Shown piece after piece: positions 21,841-31,042 of a DNA stretch of 64,000 nucleotides; within the stretch, counting starts at the first letter, position 1; each line of letters begins with the position of its first letter. Source of the stretch: Xenorhabdus bovienii (lineage in GTDB: Bacteria > Pseudomonadota > Gammaproteobacteria > Enterobacterales > Enterobacteriaceae); assembly GCF_024721015.1 (NCBI RefSeq), contig NZ_JANAIF010000004.1, positions 62,257-126,256 on the forward strand, read 5' to 3'. The position numbers and the translations under genes were made by a program. The notes under the pieces were generated by a model. It worked only from the letters and a program-made list of their open reading frames with translations. It was not told where the DNA came from and searched no databases.

Positions 21841-22854
21841 GTGTTTAAAAACTTATTTTCCAGATTTATCGCAATCAGTACGCTATCGATCTCTGCATGT
21901 GTCTTTGCTCAAACGGCACAGGCCAAGCCTACACTAACAATTTACACTTATGATTCATTTGCTTCTGAATGGGGGCCGGGACCTGCCATTAAAAAAGCCT
22001 TTGAAGCAGAGTGTAACTGTGAACTGAAACTCGTCGCCCTGGAAGATGGAGTATCCCTGCTGAACCGAGTGAGAATGGAAGGCAAAAAGACATCAGCAGA
22101 CATCGTGTTAGGGCTGGATAACAACTTGATTCAGGCTGCCCAGCAGACAGGGTTGTTTACACCAAGCCATATTGATACCTCAAAACTGAAATTACCTGTC
22201 ACATGGAACAGCGCAACCTTCATTCCTTACGATTACGGTTACTTTGCCTTTGTTTACAACAAGAACACCTTACCTCACCCTCCCAAAAGTATGGATGAAT
22301 TAATCAACAGTCACCAGAATCTGAAGATGATTTATCAAGATCCGCGCACCAGCACCCCTGGCTTGGGTCTGCTACTCTGGATGCAGGATATTTATGGCGA
22401 TAAAGCGGTACAGGAGTGGCCGAAAGTTGCCAAAAAAACGCTGACCGTCACCAAGGGCTGGAGTGAAGCCTATGGGCTGTTCCTTAAAGGTGAAGGAGAT
22501 ATGGTACTTAGCTATACCACATCACCGGCCTATCACATTCTGTCAGAGAAAAAAGATAACTATGCCGCCGCCATATTCAGCGAAGGTCATTACCTGCAAA
22601 TTGAAGTCGCCGCTCAGTTAGCCTCAAGTAAGCAACCTGAACTGGCGCAGAAATTCATGCAGTTCATGATTTCACCTGCATTCCAGCAGGCAATTCCGAC
22701 GACTAACTGGATGTATCCGGTTATCGACATTCCTCTGCCTGAGGTTTTCAAGCAGCTTCCTATGCCCGCAAAACCACTGCAATTCAGCGCAGATGATGTG
22801 GCCAAACACCGTAATCAGTGGATCCGTACATGGCAAAGCGCCGTAAGCCGTTAA
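21841..22854 (+). CDS. thiB: Thiamine/TPP-binding periplasmic protein ThiB
   Basis: Solute-binding protein of the thiamine ABC importer; it captures thiamine, its monophosphate and pyrophosphate in the periplasm. The start is a GTG preceded by AGGAGAG (21830-21836). The 337-residue product has a Sec signal peptide cleaved about after AQTAQA. The mature part begins KPTLTIYTYDSFASEWGPGPAIKKAFE, typical of ThiB. A TPP riboswitch precedes the gene. The 3' end overlaps thiP. Confidence 0.96.
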   Translation: MFKNLFSRFIAISTLSISACVFAQTAQAKPTLTIYTYDSFASEWGPGPAIKKAFEAECNCELKLVALEDGVSLLNRVRMEGKKTSADIVLGLDNNLIQAAQQTGLFTPSHIDTSKLKLPVTWNSATFIPYDYGYFAFVYNKNTLPHPPKSMDELINSHQNLKMIYQDPRTSTPGLGLLLWMQDIYGDKAVQEWPKVAKKTLTVTKGWSEAYGLFLKGEGDMVLSYTTSPAYHILSEKKDNYAAAIFSEGHYLQIEVAAQLASSKQPELAQKFMQFMISPAFQQAIPTTNWMYPVIDIPLPEVFKQLPMPAKPLQFSADDVAKHRNQWIRTWQSAVSR

Positions 22855-24434
22855 TTGCGGGTTGGTTATTGCCGGGGGTGATTGCCTCCGGCCTGTTACT
22901 TGTCGTTGCTCTGTCAGCATTTGGAGCGCTTTGGTTCAATGCGCCGGAAAGCCACTGGCAAGGGTTCTTAGACGACAGTTACCTGTGGCATGTCATTCGG
23001 TTCACTTTTTGGCAGGCTTTCCTGTCTGCCGTGTTATCGGTGACGCCAGCGATTTTCCTCGCAAGAGCACTTTATCGCCGTCGTTTTCCCGGTAGAGCGC
23101 TGTTTCTACGCTTATGCGCCATGACGTTGGTACTTCCCGTTTTAGTTGCCCTCTTTGGCATACTGACCGTTTATGGTCGAGTCGGCTGGTTGGCAAATAT
23201 TTCCCAATGGATGGGTATTGAATACCGTTTTACGCCTTACGGGCTGCAAGGAATTCTACTGGCACATATTTTTTTCAATATGCCAATGGCAGCCCGGTTA
23301 CTGCTCCAATCGCTGGAAAATATTGCGATAGAGCAGCGGCAACTCGCAGCACAGCTTGGTATGAATGAATGGCAGCATTTTCGTTTTGTAGAATGGCCTT
23401 ATCTGCGCCGTCAAATTCTGCCGACGGGTGCACTGATATTCATGCTGTGCTTTGCCAGTTTTGCCACCGTGCTCGCACTGGGAGGCGGCCCCGCAGCAAC
23501 CACCATAGAGCTGGCCATTTATCAGGCACTCAGCTATGACTACGATCTCGGTCATGCTGCCCTGCTTGCGCTTATCCAGCTATTTTGCTGTCTTGGTCTG
23601 GTGTTGGTCAGCCAAAAACTCAAAGGCACACTCTTTGTCGGTTACGGTCACCAGCAACAATGGCGGAATCCGCAGGATTCATGGCTGCAAAAAGGGTGTG
23701 ATGGGCTATTCATCGTTATGGCACTACTACTTTTGATCCCACCATTACTGGCGGTCATTGTGGACGGTCTGAACGGTGCTGTACTTAATGTCCTGCGCCA
23801 GCCAGCTTTGTGGCAAGCTTTTACGACTTCAGCCATTATCGCTCTGGGAGCAGGTTTGCTGTGTGTCATGCTGACTATGATGCTGCTATGGAGTAGCCGT
23901 GAATTACGCTTGCGCCACTCTCCTCGCTGGGGACAGGCAATGGAAACCAGCGGTTTATTAATCCTTGCCATGCCGGGCATTGTTCTTGCAACAGGCTTTT
24001 TTATTCTGCTGAACACCACCGTTGGCTTGCCACATTCTCCTTACGGATTGGTTATCTTGACCAATGGATTAATGGCGATCCCATATGCTCTGAAGGTATT
24101 GGATAACCCAATGCGTGATTTGGCGGAACGTTACAATCCCCTGTGCCGTTCCCTTAATATTCAAGGGATTCACCGACTGCGCTGGATTGAGCTTAAGGCA
24201 CTGAAAATTCCTTTGGCTCAAGCACTGGCTTTTTCCTGTGTTTTATCGATTGGGGATTTTGGCGTTGTCACGTTATTTGGCAACGAAGATTTCCGCACCC
24301 TGCCTTTCTATCTTTATCAGCAAATCGGGGCATATCGCAGTCAAGACGGTGCAGTCACCGCCTTCTTGCTGCTGCTTCTCTGTTTTATCTTGTTCAGTGT
24401 GCTTGAACGCTTACCGGGCCGACGCCATGATTAA
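22830..24434 (+). CDS. thiP: Thiamine ABC transporter permease ThiP
   Basis: Inner-membrane permease of the thiamine importer, a fused double-domain protein with about 12 membrane helices and two EAA-type loops (for example [20 protein letters not shown]). I chose the ATG at 22830 ([16 protein letters not shown]), which matches the start of E. coli ThiP. An in-frame GTG four codons upstream (22818) is possible but unnecessary. The product is 534 residues. It overlaps thiB by 25 bp and thiQ by 8 bp, so the three genes are translationally coupled. Confidence 0.95.
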   Translation: MAKRRKPLIAGWLLPGVIASGLLLVVALSAFGALWFNAPESHWQGFLDDSYLWHVIRFTFWQAFLSAVLSVTPAIFLARALYRRRFPGRALFLRLCAMTLVLPVLVALFGILTVYGRVGWLANISQWMGIEYRFTPYGLQGILLAHIFFNMPMAARLLLQSLENIAIEQRQLAAQLGMNEWQHFRFVEWPYLRRQILPTGALIFMLCFASFATVLALGGGPAATTIELAIYQALSYDYDLGHAALLALIQLFCCLGLVLVSQKLKGTLFVGYGHQQQWRNPQDSWLQKGCDGLFIVMALLLLIPPLLAVIVDGLNGAVLNVLRQPALWQAFTTSAIIALGAGLLCVMLTMMLLWSSRELRLRHSPRWGQAMETSGLLILAMPGIVLATGFFILLNTTVGLPHSPYGLVILTNGLMAIPYALKVLDNPMRDLAERYNPLCRSLNIQGIHRLRWIELKALKIPLAQALAFSCVLSIGDFGVVTLFGNEDFRTLPFYLYQQIGAYRSQDGAVTAFLLLLLCFILFSVLERLPGRRHD

Positions 24435-25122
24435 ACTCGAAAATGTCATTTATACCTACGAACACCTTGCCATGCATTTCCATGTCAATATTGAGGCAGG
24501 CGAACGCGTTGCAATCCTCGGCCCCAGCGGAGCGGGTAAAAGCACGCTGTTAAGTTTAATAGCAGGATTTCAATCCGCAGAAAGTGGCGATATCTGGTTA
24601 AATGGTGAAAATCATACCCATACCTCGCCTTCCAAACGGCCAGTTTCAATGTTGTTTCAGGAAAATAACCTGTTTTCCCACTTAACCATTGAGCAAAATA
24701 TCGGTCTGGGATTACATCCCGGCTTACGGCTAACGGGTGAGCAACAAAAGACGCTACAGCAAATTGCTGCCCAAGTATCACTGCAAGATTATCTTAACCG
24801 CCTGCCAGCCCAGCTTTCCGGCGGCCAGCGCCAACGCGCAGCACTGGCACGCTGTCTGGTACGCCAGCAGCCTATTTTATTGCTCGATGAGCCATTTTCG
24901 GCACTTGATCCTGCTTTGCGCAATGAAATGTTGGAGTTACTGACGCAAGTTTGTGATGCGCGCCGGCTCACTTTAATGATGGTGTCTCATAATCTTGATG
25001 ATGCCGCCAAAATAGCACCGCGTTCTTTACTTATTGTGGATGGGCGGATTTATTATGATAGTGCAACAGCGAAGTTAGTTAATGGGGAAGCGCCTGAGGC
25101 GGCGATTTTGGGGATAGGATGA
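24427..25122 (+). CDS. thiQ: Thiamine ABC transporter ATP-binding protein ThiQ
   Basis: ATPase that powers thiamine import. Starting at the ATG at 24427 ([11 protein letters not shown]) gives 231 residues, the usual length. The open frame extends upstream inside thiP, but that part is only thiP read in another frame. Walker [10 protein letters not shown] is at residues 32-40, the ABC signature [14 protein letters not shown] near 128, and Walker [14 protein letters not shown] near 150. A switch histidine follows ([10 protein letters not shown]). Confidence 0.96.
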   Translation: MIKLENVIYTYEHLAMHFHVNIEAGERVAILGPSGAGKSTLLSLIAGFQSAESGDIWLNGENHTHTSPSKRPVSMLFQENNLFSHLTIEQNIGLGLHPGLRLTGEQQKTLQQIAAQVSLQDYLNRLPAQLSGGQRQRAALARCLVRQQPILLLDEPFSALDPALRNEMLELLTQVCDARRLTLMMVSHNLDDAAKIAPRSLLIVDGRIYYDSATAKLVNGEAPEAAILGIG

Positions 25123-25447
25123 GTGGTTAAATGACACCATCTGTGCCACTCCAAGCAGCCATGCCCCTGCCTGAAGTGCCATTGATTCAGATACAGCAAT
25201 TTTTATTATCTTATGCCAAGTAAGCAACTCATCATCATAAAGCCTTAATCATTTAAAAAAATGTCATGATTTCTATATCCGTAATATCTACAAACCACAA
25301 ACACTTGTTATAAAAAGAAAATACAAAACAGACATAAATCGAAATATAAGTATTTCCTATGCTAAATTTGTAATGAAATCATTCAAAGCTATACTCCAAA
25401 CTGCAAGAGTTGGTTTCGGGTTAAGACACTCTAATCAGAGGACACAT
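25123..25447. other. Intergenic region after thiQ
   Basis: About 325 bp. No strong terminator for thiQ is visible. A 30-codon open frame starting with ATG at 25132 (MTPSVPLQAAMPLPEV..., stop near 25223) has no clear Shine-Dalgarno and is not recognised; it may be a gene remnant. The remaining part is AT-rich and probably holds the promoter of the DUF3761 gene. Confidence 0.5.
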
Positions 25448-25789
25448 ATGATGAAAAGCTTGAAGTTATCAGTTGCAGCATTACTGGTGTTGTTTTCAAG
25501 TACAGCACTTGCAGCGCCAGCAGTATCACTCGAACACGCTTCAAAAACAGCCACCGCGGTAGAACATAATGTCAAAACGGCTAAAGACAACGTTAGCTCA
25601 TTAGAAAAGAAAGTTACCAAAGGATCAAAAAGCCAAAAAGCGTCACAGAAAAACAACAGTAAGAAATCAAAAGCTGGAAGCGCAGAGAAAGGGGCTAATA
25701 GCGCCCTTTGTAAAGACGGAACCTATAGTAAGAGCAAAACCCATAAAGGTGCATGTTCTCGCCACGGCGGTGTAGCTAAATGGTTATAA
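25448..25789 (+). CDS. Secreted DUF3761-type small protein
   Basis: Predicted exported protein of 113 residues. I start at the ATG at 25448 (MMKSLKLSVAALLVLFSS), which has an AGAGGA Shine-Dalgarno just upstream. A longer in-frame start at 25373 would bury the signal peptide. After the signal peptide (cleavage likely near ALAAPA) comes a lysine/serine-rich linker (about 45-85). The C-terminal module contains LCKDGTYSKSKTHKGACSRH and a final GGVAKWL, the DUF3761 signature with two cysteines. Function unknown. A strong terminator follows. Confidence 0.8.
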   Translation: MMKSLKLSVAALLVLFSSTALAAPAVSLEHASKTATAVEHNVKTAKDNVSSLEKKVTKGSKSQKASQKNNSKKSKAGSAEKGANSALCKDGTYSKSKTHKGACSRHGGVAKWL

Positions 25790-25814
25790 ATTTCCGTTGA
25801 TTCTTTATAATACC

Positions 25815-25842
25815 TAATTAGGGAGCTTCGGCTCCCTAATTA
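25815..25842 (+). terminator. Rho-independent terminator after the DUF3761 gene
   Basis: A perfect 12-bp stem, TAATTAGGGAGC / GCTCCCTAATTA, closes a stable TTCG tetraloop and is followed by a T run (25843-25847). It begins 26 bp after the stop codon. Confidence 0.95.
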
Positions 25843-25983
25843 TTTTTCAATATGAATCGCATTTTTTTAACTGGAAATAATGGTATACTCCAATAACTTA
25901 ATTATTTATTCATCAATCTATTCAATAATATCATGATGAATAAATAATAAATTACCATCCAACCAGAAAAAATCGGAATAATA

Positions 25984-26271
25984 ATGCGATTAACTGACGA
26001 TAAGAAAATACGAAAATCGATAATCAGGTTATTTACCTTTACAGAACAAATCATCATGCTTAAGAGCTTTAGATTAGTTAAGCATGAAACCAGAGATGAT
26101 TTTTCCAATTGGTTAAAGGGATTAGCCTATAATTTTATGGAATCAGCAAAAAATACGACGTTCTTTTCCATTATCTTGGCCGTTTTTACTTATATCAGTC
26201 CACCAAAATCACACTATGCTGTTTTAATTTTCAACAATCTTATTTTTATCTATCCTGTTTTTTATGTTTAG
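25984..26271 (+). CDS. Small membrane protein, tandem paralogue 1 (unrecognised)
   Basis: Not recognised. A 95-residue protein with a charged N-terminal part of about 50 residues (DDKKIRKSIIRLFTFTEQ, then DDFSNWLKG) and two predicted membrane helices (about 58-73 and 78-95). It is clearly related to the next frame: both share the pattern DDKK-x-RK-x-I, FTF-x-EQ, a hydrophobic/F-L segment, DF-xx-W, then hydrophobic helices. The ATG at 25984 has only a weak CGGAA upstream. The region is very AT-rich, unlike the neighbouring core genes, which suggests acquired DNA. Confidence 0.55.
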   Translation: MRLTDDKKIRKSIIRLFTFTEQIIMLKSFRLVKHETRDDFSNWLKGLAYNFMESAKNTTFFSIILAVFTYISPPKSHYAVLIFNNLIFIYPVFYV

Positions 26272-26276
26272 CTATA

Positions 26277-26702
26277 TTGAATAAAGCCAGAATAATTGGA
26301 TGTGGCTACCTTGTCGGCATAAAATTATTTATATTCTGCATTAATCACAAAATATTTTTTGTACCGGAATCACAAAACAAGGCTTACCCGCCCCTAAATA
26401 CACAGGGGATCAAAATTTATATTGACGATGATAAAAAAGCAAGAAAACGCATCACAGACATTTTTACATTTAAAGAGCAATTAACTCTGTTACGGTGTTT
26501 TTCTTTGGAGAGAGAAAATACTCATGGAGATTTTCTGGCTTGGATTAATAAAACTTCAGCCGACTTTTTTTCGTCGATAAAAATGATGTTAATTATTCTA
26601 TTTATATTTTTCATTATTTCCATAATAAAATACTATGAAGCTTGGAATTATATACTTGTCACTTTCTTTATTTTTATGATGCCTTTAATGACATTAATTT
26701 GA
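26277..26702 (+). CDS. Small membrane protein, tandem paralogue 2 (unrecognised)
   Basis: Not recognised. The 141-residue frame starts from a TTG with no good ribosome-binding site, 5 bp after paralogue 1 stops. Residues about 47-90 (YIDDDKKARKRITDIFTFKEQ...DFLAWINKT) repeat the N-terminal pattern of paralogue 1, and two membrane helices follow (MMLIILFIFFIIS, ILVTFFIFMMPLMTL). It has an extra N-terminal 45 residues. The frame is open upstream of the TTG, so the true start is uncertain and a decayed or frameshifted fusion with the previous gene is possible. Confidence 0.45.
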   Translation: MNKARIIGCGYLVGIKLFIFCINHKIFFVPESQNKAYPPLNTQGIKIYIDDDKKARKRITDIFTFKEQLTLLRCFSLERENTHGDFLAWINKTSADFFSSIKMMLIILFIFFIISIIKYYEAWNYILVTFFIFMMPLMTLI

Positions 26703-27382
26703 ATATTTTTTACATCTCACATGATGGGCTGTAAATTTATCACAAGTGTAAAATTACTTTATTTTCATTTAAGAAATGAAATATAATTAATAAAATTTAT
26801 CCACATCGATAAATAAATAAAATTTACAAACTGTATTTGCACCGTGAAAATATAGTTGATGATTATTCATTAATTGCTATTTTTATCATTCCTCATTTTT
26901 ACATTGATTAAACTAATAAATTCCGTTACAAAAAATTTTTGCTTTATAGAAATACCATTCTGAATAGATGATTATCTGGGAATAGTTTATTAAGATTGTC
27001 TTAATAAACTATGTTAATCATAATATTAATTTAATAATACCATTAGCTTAATAGAAGCAATAGACGATTAAACATAAATAAAAGCTCCTTTTCTAAAAAT
27101 TAGACTTAAATCACAATAATGATCTATGCAGCAAAAACCGCGAATTTACGCCGCTAATCCTATAAAAACATTAAATCAACAACACGATTAACAGGATAAA
27201 ATCCTAGTAATCATTACACTAATTTACTGAATAAAATGAAAAATATAGGTTATTGTCAGTAATGTGCTAGCATTCGTTACAGAAACGAACTTTATGAATG
27301 GTGAATAATGGTAGCCAGATATTGATTGTTCTGCTAATATTCGTATGTTTTTTATCCAGAGCAATAAAACGAGGAGAAGCAA
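26703..27382. other. AT-rich intergenic region with a long inverted repeat
   Basis: About 680 bp with no supported gene. It contains a perfect 13-bp inverted repeat with a 5-nt loop at 26982-27012 (ATAGTTTATTAAG / CTTAATAAACTAT), without a following T run. An open frame at 27298-27591 is out of frame with, and largely overlaps, the glucosaminidase gene, so I do not call it. The last 100 bp presumably carry that gene's promoter. Confidence 0.5.
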
Positions 27383-28156
27383 ATGCCCTCTTTAATCATG
27401 AGGACAACTGCCGTCTTCGCTTTCTTTCTCTCATTAATTTTTACCGGTCTGAGTTATGCTTCGACCAGTACCTCAAAAATGAAAGAGTATTCTCACAATG
27501 GCATACAGGAGAGTTTGCCAGATTTGCGACAATATCCTTCAGGTACACCCCGGAAGAAAGCGTTTTTAAACATTGTTGTCCCTGTCATTGATGAGCATAA
27601 TCAAAAGATTATGCAAGACCGAAAATGGCTGCTGTCACACCAGAAAACTCGTCACTGGTCTGTACAGGATATCAGTCGATTGCAGAAAATCTGCGCAAGT
27701 TACAAAATGGCCTGCACATCACCGAAACAGGTCAATTGGAACAAACTGCTAAGTCGAGTTGACATTATACCGACCCATTTTGTCGCTACTCAGGCAGCCG
27801 CAGAATCGGGCTGGGGAACATCAGAACTTGCCAAGAAGAACAATAACCTGTTTGGTATGCGTTGCAACTCATGCAGCAAAACCAAAGGAAAAATCAAAGG
27901 TTATTCGGTTTATCGCAATGTTGATGATTCCGTCATCGCCTACATGAAAAATATGAATACACACCGTGCCTACGAATCACTTCGTACTTCACGGGCAAAA
28001 CAGAGGACAACACAAGCACCTCTGAATACCAGTAAATTGATCGATAACCTGAACGGTTATTCCGAGCTGGGCGCTAACTATAATCGCTATTTGCATCAGG
28101 TATTTAATGGCAATAAAAAGCTGATTTCACAGGTACAGGAACTGGCAGCCCAATAA
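27383..28156 (+). CDS. Bax-like peptidoglycan glucosaminidase
   Basis: Predicted exported glucosaminidase of the Bax type (glycoside hydrolase 73-like), expected to cut the glycan strands of peptidoglycan. The 257-residue protein has an N-terminal hydrophobic signal (cleavage likely near SYAS). It carries the family core THFVATQAAAESGWGTSELA, with catalytic Glu141, then NNNLFGMRC and SVIAYMKNMNTHRAYESLR. Cysteines at CNSC may form a disulfide. The ATG at 27383 has a clear GAGGAGA Shine-Dalgarno. It lies just before a putative O-acetylation operon, a modification known to modulate such hydrolases. Confidence 0.85.
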   Translation: MPSLIMRTTAVFAFFLSLIFTGLSYASTSTSKMKEYSHNGIQESLPDLRQYPSGTPRKKAFLNIVVPVIDEHNQKIMQDRKWLLSHQKTRHWSVQDISRLQKICASYKMACTSPKQVNWNKLLSRVDIIPTHFVATQAAAESGWGTSELAKKNNNLFGMRCNSCSKTKGKIKGYSVYRNVDDSVIAYMKNMNTHRAYESLRTSRAKQRTTQAPLNTSKLIDNLNGYSELGANYNRYLHQVFNGNKKLISQVQELAAQ

Positions 28157-28497
28157 ATACGGGTACATTTATATCCGTCGTCTTTCTAGTTGCGGCTTTT
28201 GGTGGCTGCGACCACTTGCCGCCGCGCTGTAACTTGAAATCTATTGGGTATAAATCACCTACGTATTCGTCATACCTTTCGTATTGTTTAATGTTCAATC
28301 ATTATTAAATAAAAAGGCAATGAACCTGCCTATACGGCAGGCTCCCAATAATCCGCTATGTATTAATTACACAGCGGATTATTTTTTTATAACTTCTCTG
28401 CCTGCTACCTATTGTAAACACAAGTAAATTCCATACTATAATGAACCTCAGAATCACTCCCTTTCTCTCAATGATAGATGGTTAGCCAGAGCCTAAT
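28157..28497. other. Intergenic region with tandem hairpins
   Basis: About 340 bp without a gene. A hairpin CCTGCC/GGCAGG lies near 28326-28342. Further on, a terminator-like stem TAATCCGCT ... AGCGGATTA (about 28349-28384) is followed by a run of T, suitable for ending the glucosaminidase transcript. The last 100 bp are AT-rich and should hold the promoter of the MBOAT operon. Confidence 0.65.
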
Positions 28498-29919
28498 ATG
28501 AATTTCTTTTCTTTTGAGTTTCTTGGTTCGTTTGTTATTCTGCTTCTTGCCTATTGGCTTTTACAAAAAGCTCCCAAGCTACAGAATGGCTTATTAATTT
28601 TAGTTAGTTATTTATTTGTTTTCACTTTCTCAGCAAAATTTGCCTGTATTCTGTTCGCTTATACGCTGTTCATTTACTTTTTGGCGAATATTTTCAGTCG
28701 TTATTTGTCCAATAAGGCCATATTCACGCTCCTGATTTTCGGTATTGTGGGTTGTTTTACCGCCTTCAAATATTATTCTTTCTTTCAAGAGGCGATCCAG
28801 CAATCGTTAGCCAATTTAGGAATTTCTGTCGAACTGCCCATACTTGAGCTGCTGATGCCATTAGGCTTGTCATTTTATGCTTTTCATTCCGTCAGTTACG
28901 TGATTTCGGTTTGCAAGAAAGAACTGCCTCACGCTCCGCTGCTTGATGTTATTTTGTATCTCTGCTTTTTTCCAAGCATCGTGGCCGGGCCAATCAATAG
29001 AGCCAAAGATTTCCTGCCGCAGATCCAAGCTTCATCCAGAGTGATACTGGAGCCATTCAAAGCGCTGTTATTGATTGCACTGGCCATTGCAAAGCTGTTT
29101 CTGCTCAGTTCGACTCTCTCTGAAAATTTTGTTAATCCAGTCTTTGATGACCCCACTGGCTACCATGCAGGACAAGTCCTTGTCGCGATTTATGCTTATG
29201 CATGGAATATCTATTTCAACTTTTCAGGTTATACCGACCTCGTGACGGGTATTGCCCTGCTATTAGGTTTTACAGTGCCACAGAACTTTAATGCCCCTTA
29301 TCTTGCTGAGAATTTACAGGAATTTTGGCGGCGCTGGCACATCAGCCTGTCGACGTTTATCCGCGATTACGTCTACATTCCACTGGGCGGTAATAAAAAA
29401 GGCACTGTCCGCAAGAATATGAATCTATTCTCGGCAATGGTCATTTCCGGTCTATGGCATGGTGCCGGATTGAGCTTTATTATTTGGGGCGCCATTCATG
29501 GGTTAGGGTTAATTTTCCACAATATTAAAAACGCACTGTTTCCCTCCGCCGGAAATCGCAATAAGACGCGAAATAAAAATCCGATTTCATTATTTTTATC
29601 ACGCGTGATGACATTCCATTTTGTCTGTTTTGCATGGGTATTCTTCCGCAGCCCAACATTTAATGACGCTCTGGCTGTATTAAACCAACTGTGCTCAGGA
29701 GATGTGTTCACGGCACTGTTGTCCAGCAGCACTTTATTAGTCGCTTTTTGGGGATTCTTTATTATCTATCCTTGGCTGGTGAATATCAGAGACACGATGG
29801 AAAAGAACCATAGCTTAATATCATGGGCTTATTACCCCATTCCCTTAGCCCTGATCCTCACGTTGGTATTTATGCTGTCACCTTCTGGAATGCCGGGATT
29901 TATCTATGCCAACTTCTGA
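28498..29919 (+). CDS. MBOAT family O-acyltransferase (PatA/AlgI-like)
   Basis: Multi-spanning inner-membrane acyltransferase that, in its family, moves acetyl groups from the cytoplasm to the outside for O-acetylation of a polymer. The 473-residue protein has about 10-12 membrane helices. It carries the two MBOAT histidine motifs: FWRRWHISLSTFIRDYVYIP with H281, and SGLWHGAGLSFIIWG with H321. It overlaps the next gene by 14 bp, and that gene overlaps the third by 14 bp, so all three form one operon. With two SGNH proteins downstream and a peptidoglycan hydrolase upstream, peptidoglycan O-acetylation (PatA role) is the best guess. Alginate-like exopolysaccharide acetylation is the alternative. 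Confidence 0.85.
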   Translation: MNFFSFEFLGSFVILLLAYWLLQKAPKLQNGLLILVSYLFVFTFSAKFACILFAYTLFIYFLANIFSRYLSNKAIFTLLIFGIVGCFTAFKYYSFFQEAIQQSLANLGISVELPILELLMPLGLSFYAFHSVSYVISVCKKELPHAPLLDVILYLCFFPSIVAGPINRAKDFLPQIQASSRVILEPFKALLLIALAIAKLFLLSSTLSENFVNPVFDDPTGYHAGQVLVAIYAYAWNIYFNFSGYTDLVTGIALLLGFTVPQNFNAPYLAENLQEFWRRWHISLSTFIRDYVYIPLGGNKKGTVRKNMNLFSAMVISGLWHGAGLSFIIWGAIHGLGLIFHNIKNALFPSAGNRNKTRNKNPISLFLSRVMTFHFVCFAWVFFRSPTFNDALAVLNQLCSGDVFTALLSSSTLLVAFWGFFIIYPWLVNIRDTMEKNHSLISWAYYPIPLALILTLVFMLSPSGMPGFIYANF

Positions 29920-31042
29920 ATTTACCTTTAATCTTAAAAAAGTCGGGCAGGTGATGTTTATCGTCACTTTAACCAGCCTGCTGCTGATCTGGCTGAATCA
30001 ACGTTCGCTGGATAGTTTCTGGCAACAGAAGTATCACCGTAATAGTCCGTGGACAGCCCTTAAGGGAGAGCCAATGTGGGATTTGGGCAGCAATATGCAG
30101 CAAGGTGCCATTGCCGCCAGCGAAACATTTATGGCATATGCAAGGGGGATTCATCAGGATAATAAGCGACAGGCCATGAATATTGATGCTACTCCAAGCG
30201 TGATTCTTCCTGATTTTCAGGTTGGTCTGCGTTTTCTGGAAGGATATACGTACTCTATCGAGAGTCGCTATTTGACGTTCCCTGATTTACTGCACAAAGA
30301 TGTCCGGCACACTCAATCATCCTTATTACGAAATCATTCACCATCAAATGCGGTTATCGAAATTACCCCAAAAACCAATGTCAGTTTGGGGAAAAAAGAT
30401 CAGGTACTGTTTGCAGGGGATTCGATGATGCAAGGCGTTGCTCCGCATTTAAAACGCCGTCTTTACCAGGAACATGGCATCGCCAGTATTAATTTGAGCA
30501 AGCAGAGTACAGGGTTGGCCTATCCCGGTTTCTTTGATTGGCCCAAAACAATCGGCGATACACTAAGGAAAAATCCGGATATTAAATTGGTTGTGGTGTT
30601 TTTAGGCCCCAATGATCCCTGGGATATGCCGACAAAACGCGGAGGAGCCTATTTGAAATTCGCGAGTGAAGATTGGGAAAACCTTTATCGTCAGCGAATC
30701 GAAACGATTTTAAATGATGCTCACCAGCATAAGGTGGATGTGATTTGGGTTGGCCCACCCAATATGCGGCAGAAAAAACTTTCCGGCAGCATGGCTTATC
30801 TCAATAAATTGTATCAGGCAGAGGTGGCAAAAATGGGTGAGATCTATGTTTCAGTTAATGATATGTTCAAATATCGGTCAGAAGATTATTCAGACTATAT
30901 TGGTGATGGCAGTAGTGCAATCAAACTCCGAAGTGGCGACGGTATTCATTTCAGTTTGAATGGGCAGCAGACCATCGCGAACGCTATCTTTTCATTAATG
31001 ACATTTATTCAGGAGCCAGTTAAAAAAGATGCAACCATTTAG
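29906..31042 (+). CDS. SGNH/DUF459-like protein (candidate O-acetyltransferase PatB role)
   Basis: Membrane-anchored SGNH-hydrolase-fold protein of 378 residues. One N-terminal hydrophobic helix (about 15-30) would leave the rest in the periplasm. SGNH blocks are visible: FAGDSMMQG with Ser173, LGPND with Asn236, and the terminal DGIHFS with Asp345 and His348. The GDSMMQG/GPND pattern resembles DUF459 proteins. Encoded directly after the MBOAT protein, it could transfer the exported acetyl group to the polymer. An esterase role cannot be excluded from sequence alone. Confidence 0.75.
   Translation: MPTSEFTFNLKKVGQVMFIVTLTSLLLIWLNQRSLDSFWQQKYHRNSPWTALKGEPMWDLGSNMQQGAIAASETFMAYARGIHQDNKRQAMNIDATPSVILPDFQVGLRFLEGYTYSIESRYLTFPDLLHKDVRHTQSSLLRNHSPSNAVIEITPKTNVSLGKKDQVLFAGDSMMQGVAPHLKRRLYQEHGIASINLSKQSTGLAYPGFFDWPKTIGDTLRKNPDIKLVVVFLGPNDPWDMPTKRGGAYLKFASEDWENLYRQRIETILNDAHQHKVDVIWVGPPNMRQKKLSGSMAYLNKLYQAEVAKMGEIYVSVNDMFKYRSEDYSDYIGDGSSAIKLRSGDGIHFSLNGQQTIANAIFSLMTFIQEPVKKDATI

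Noticed and set aside
24238..24426. N-terminal extension of thiQ inside thiP
   Set aside because: These codons are thiP in another frame. ThiQ homologues start at MIKLENV, which has its own ATG overlapping the thiP stop.
27298..27591. 97-codon frame overlapping the start of the Bax-like gene
   Set aside because: The overlapping frame encodes a full glucosaminidase with a strong Shine-Dalgarno. This one has no family signal.
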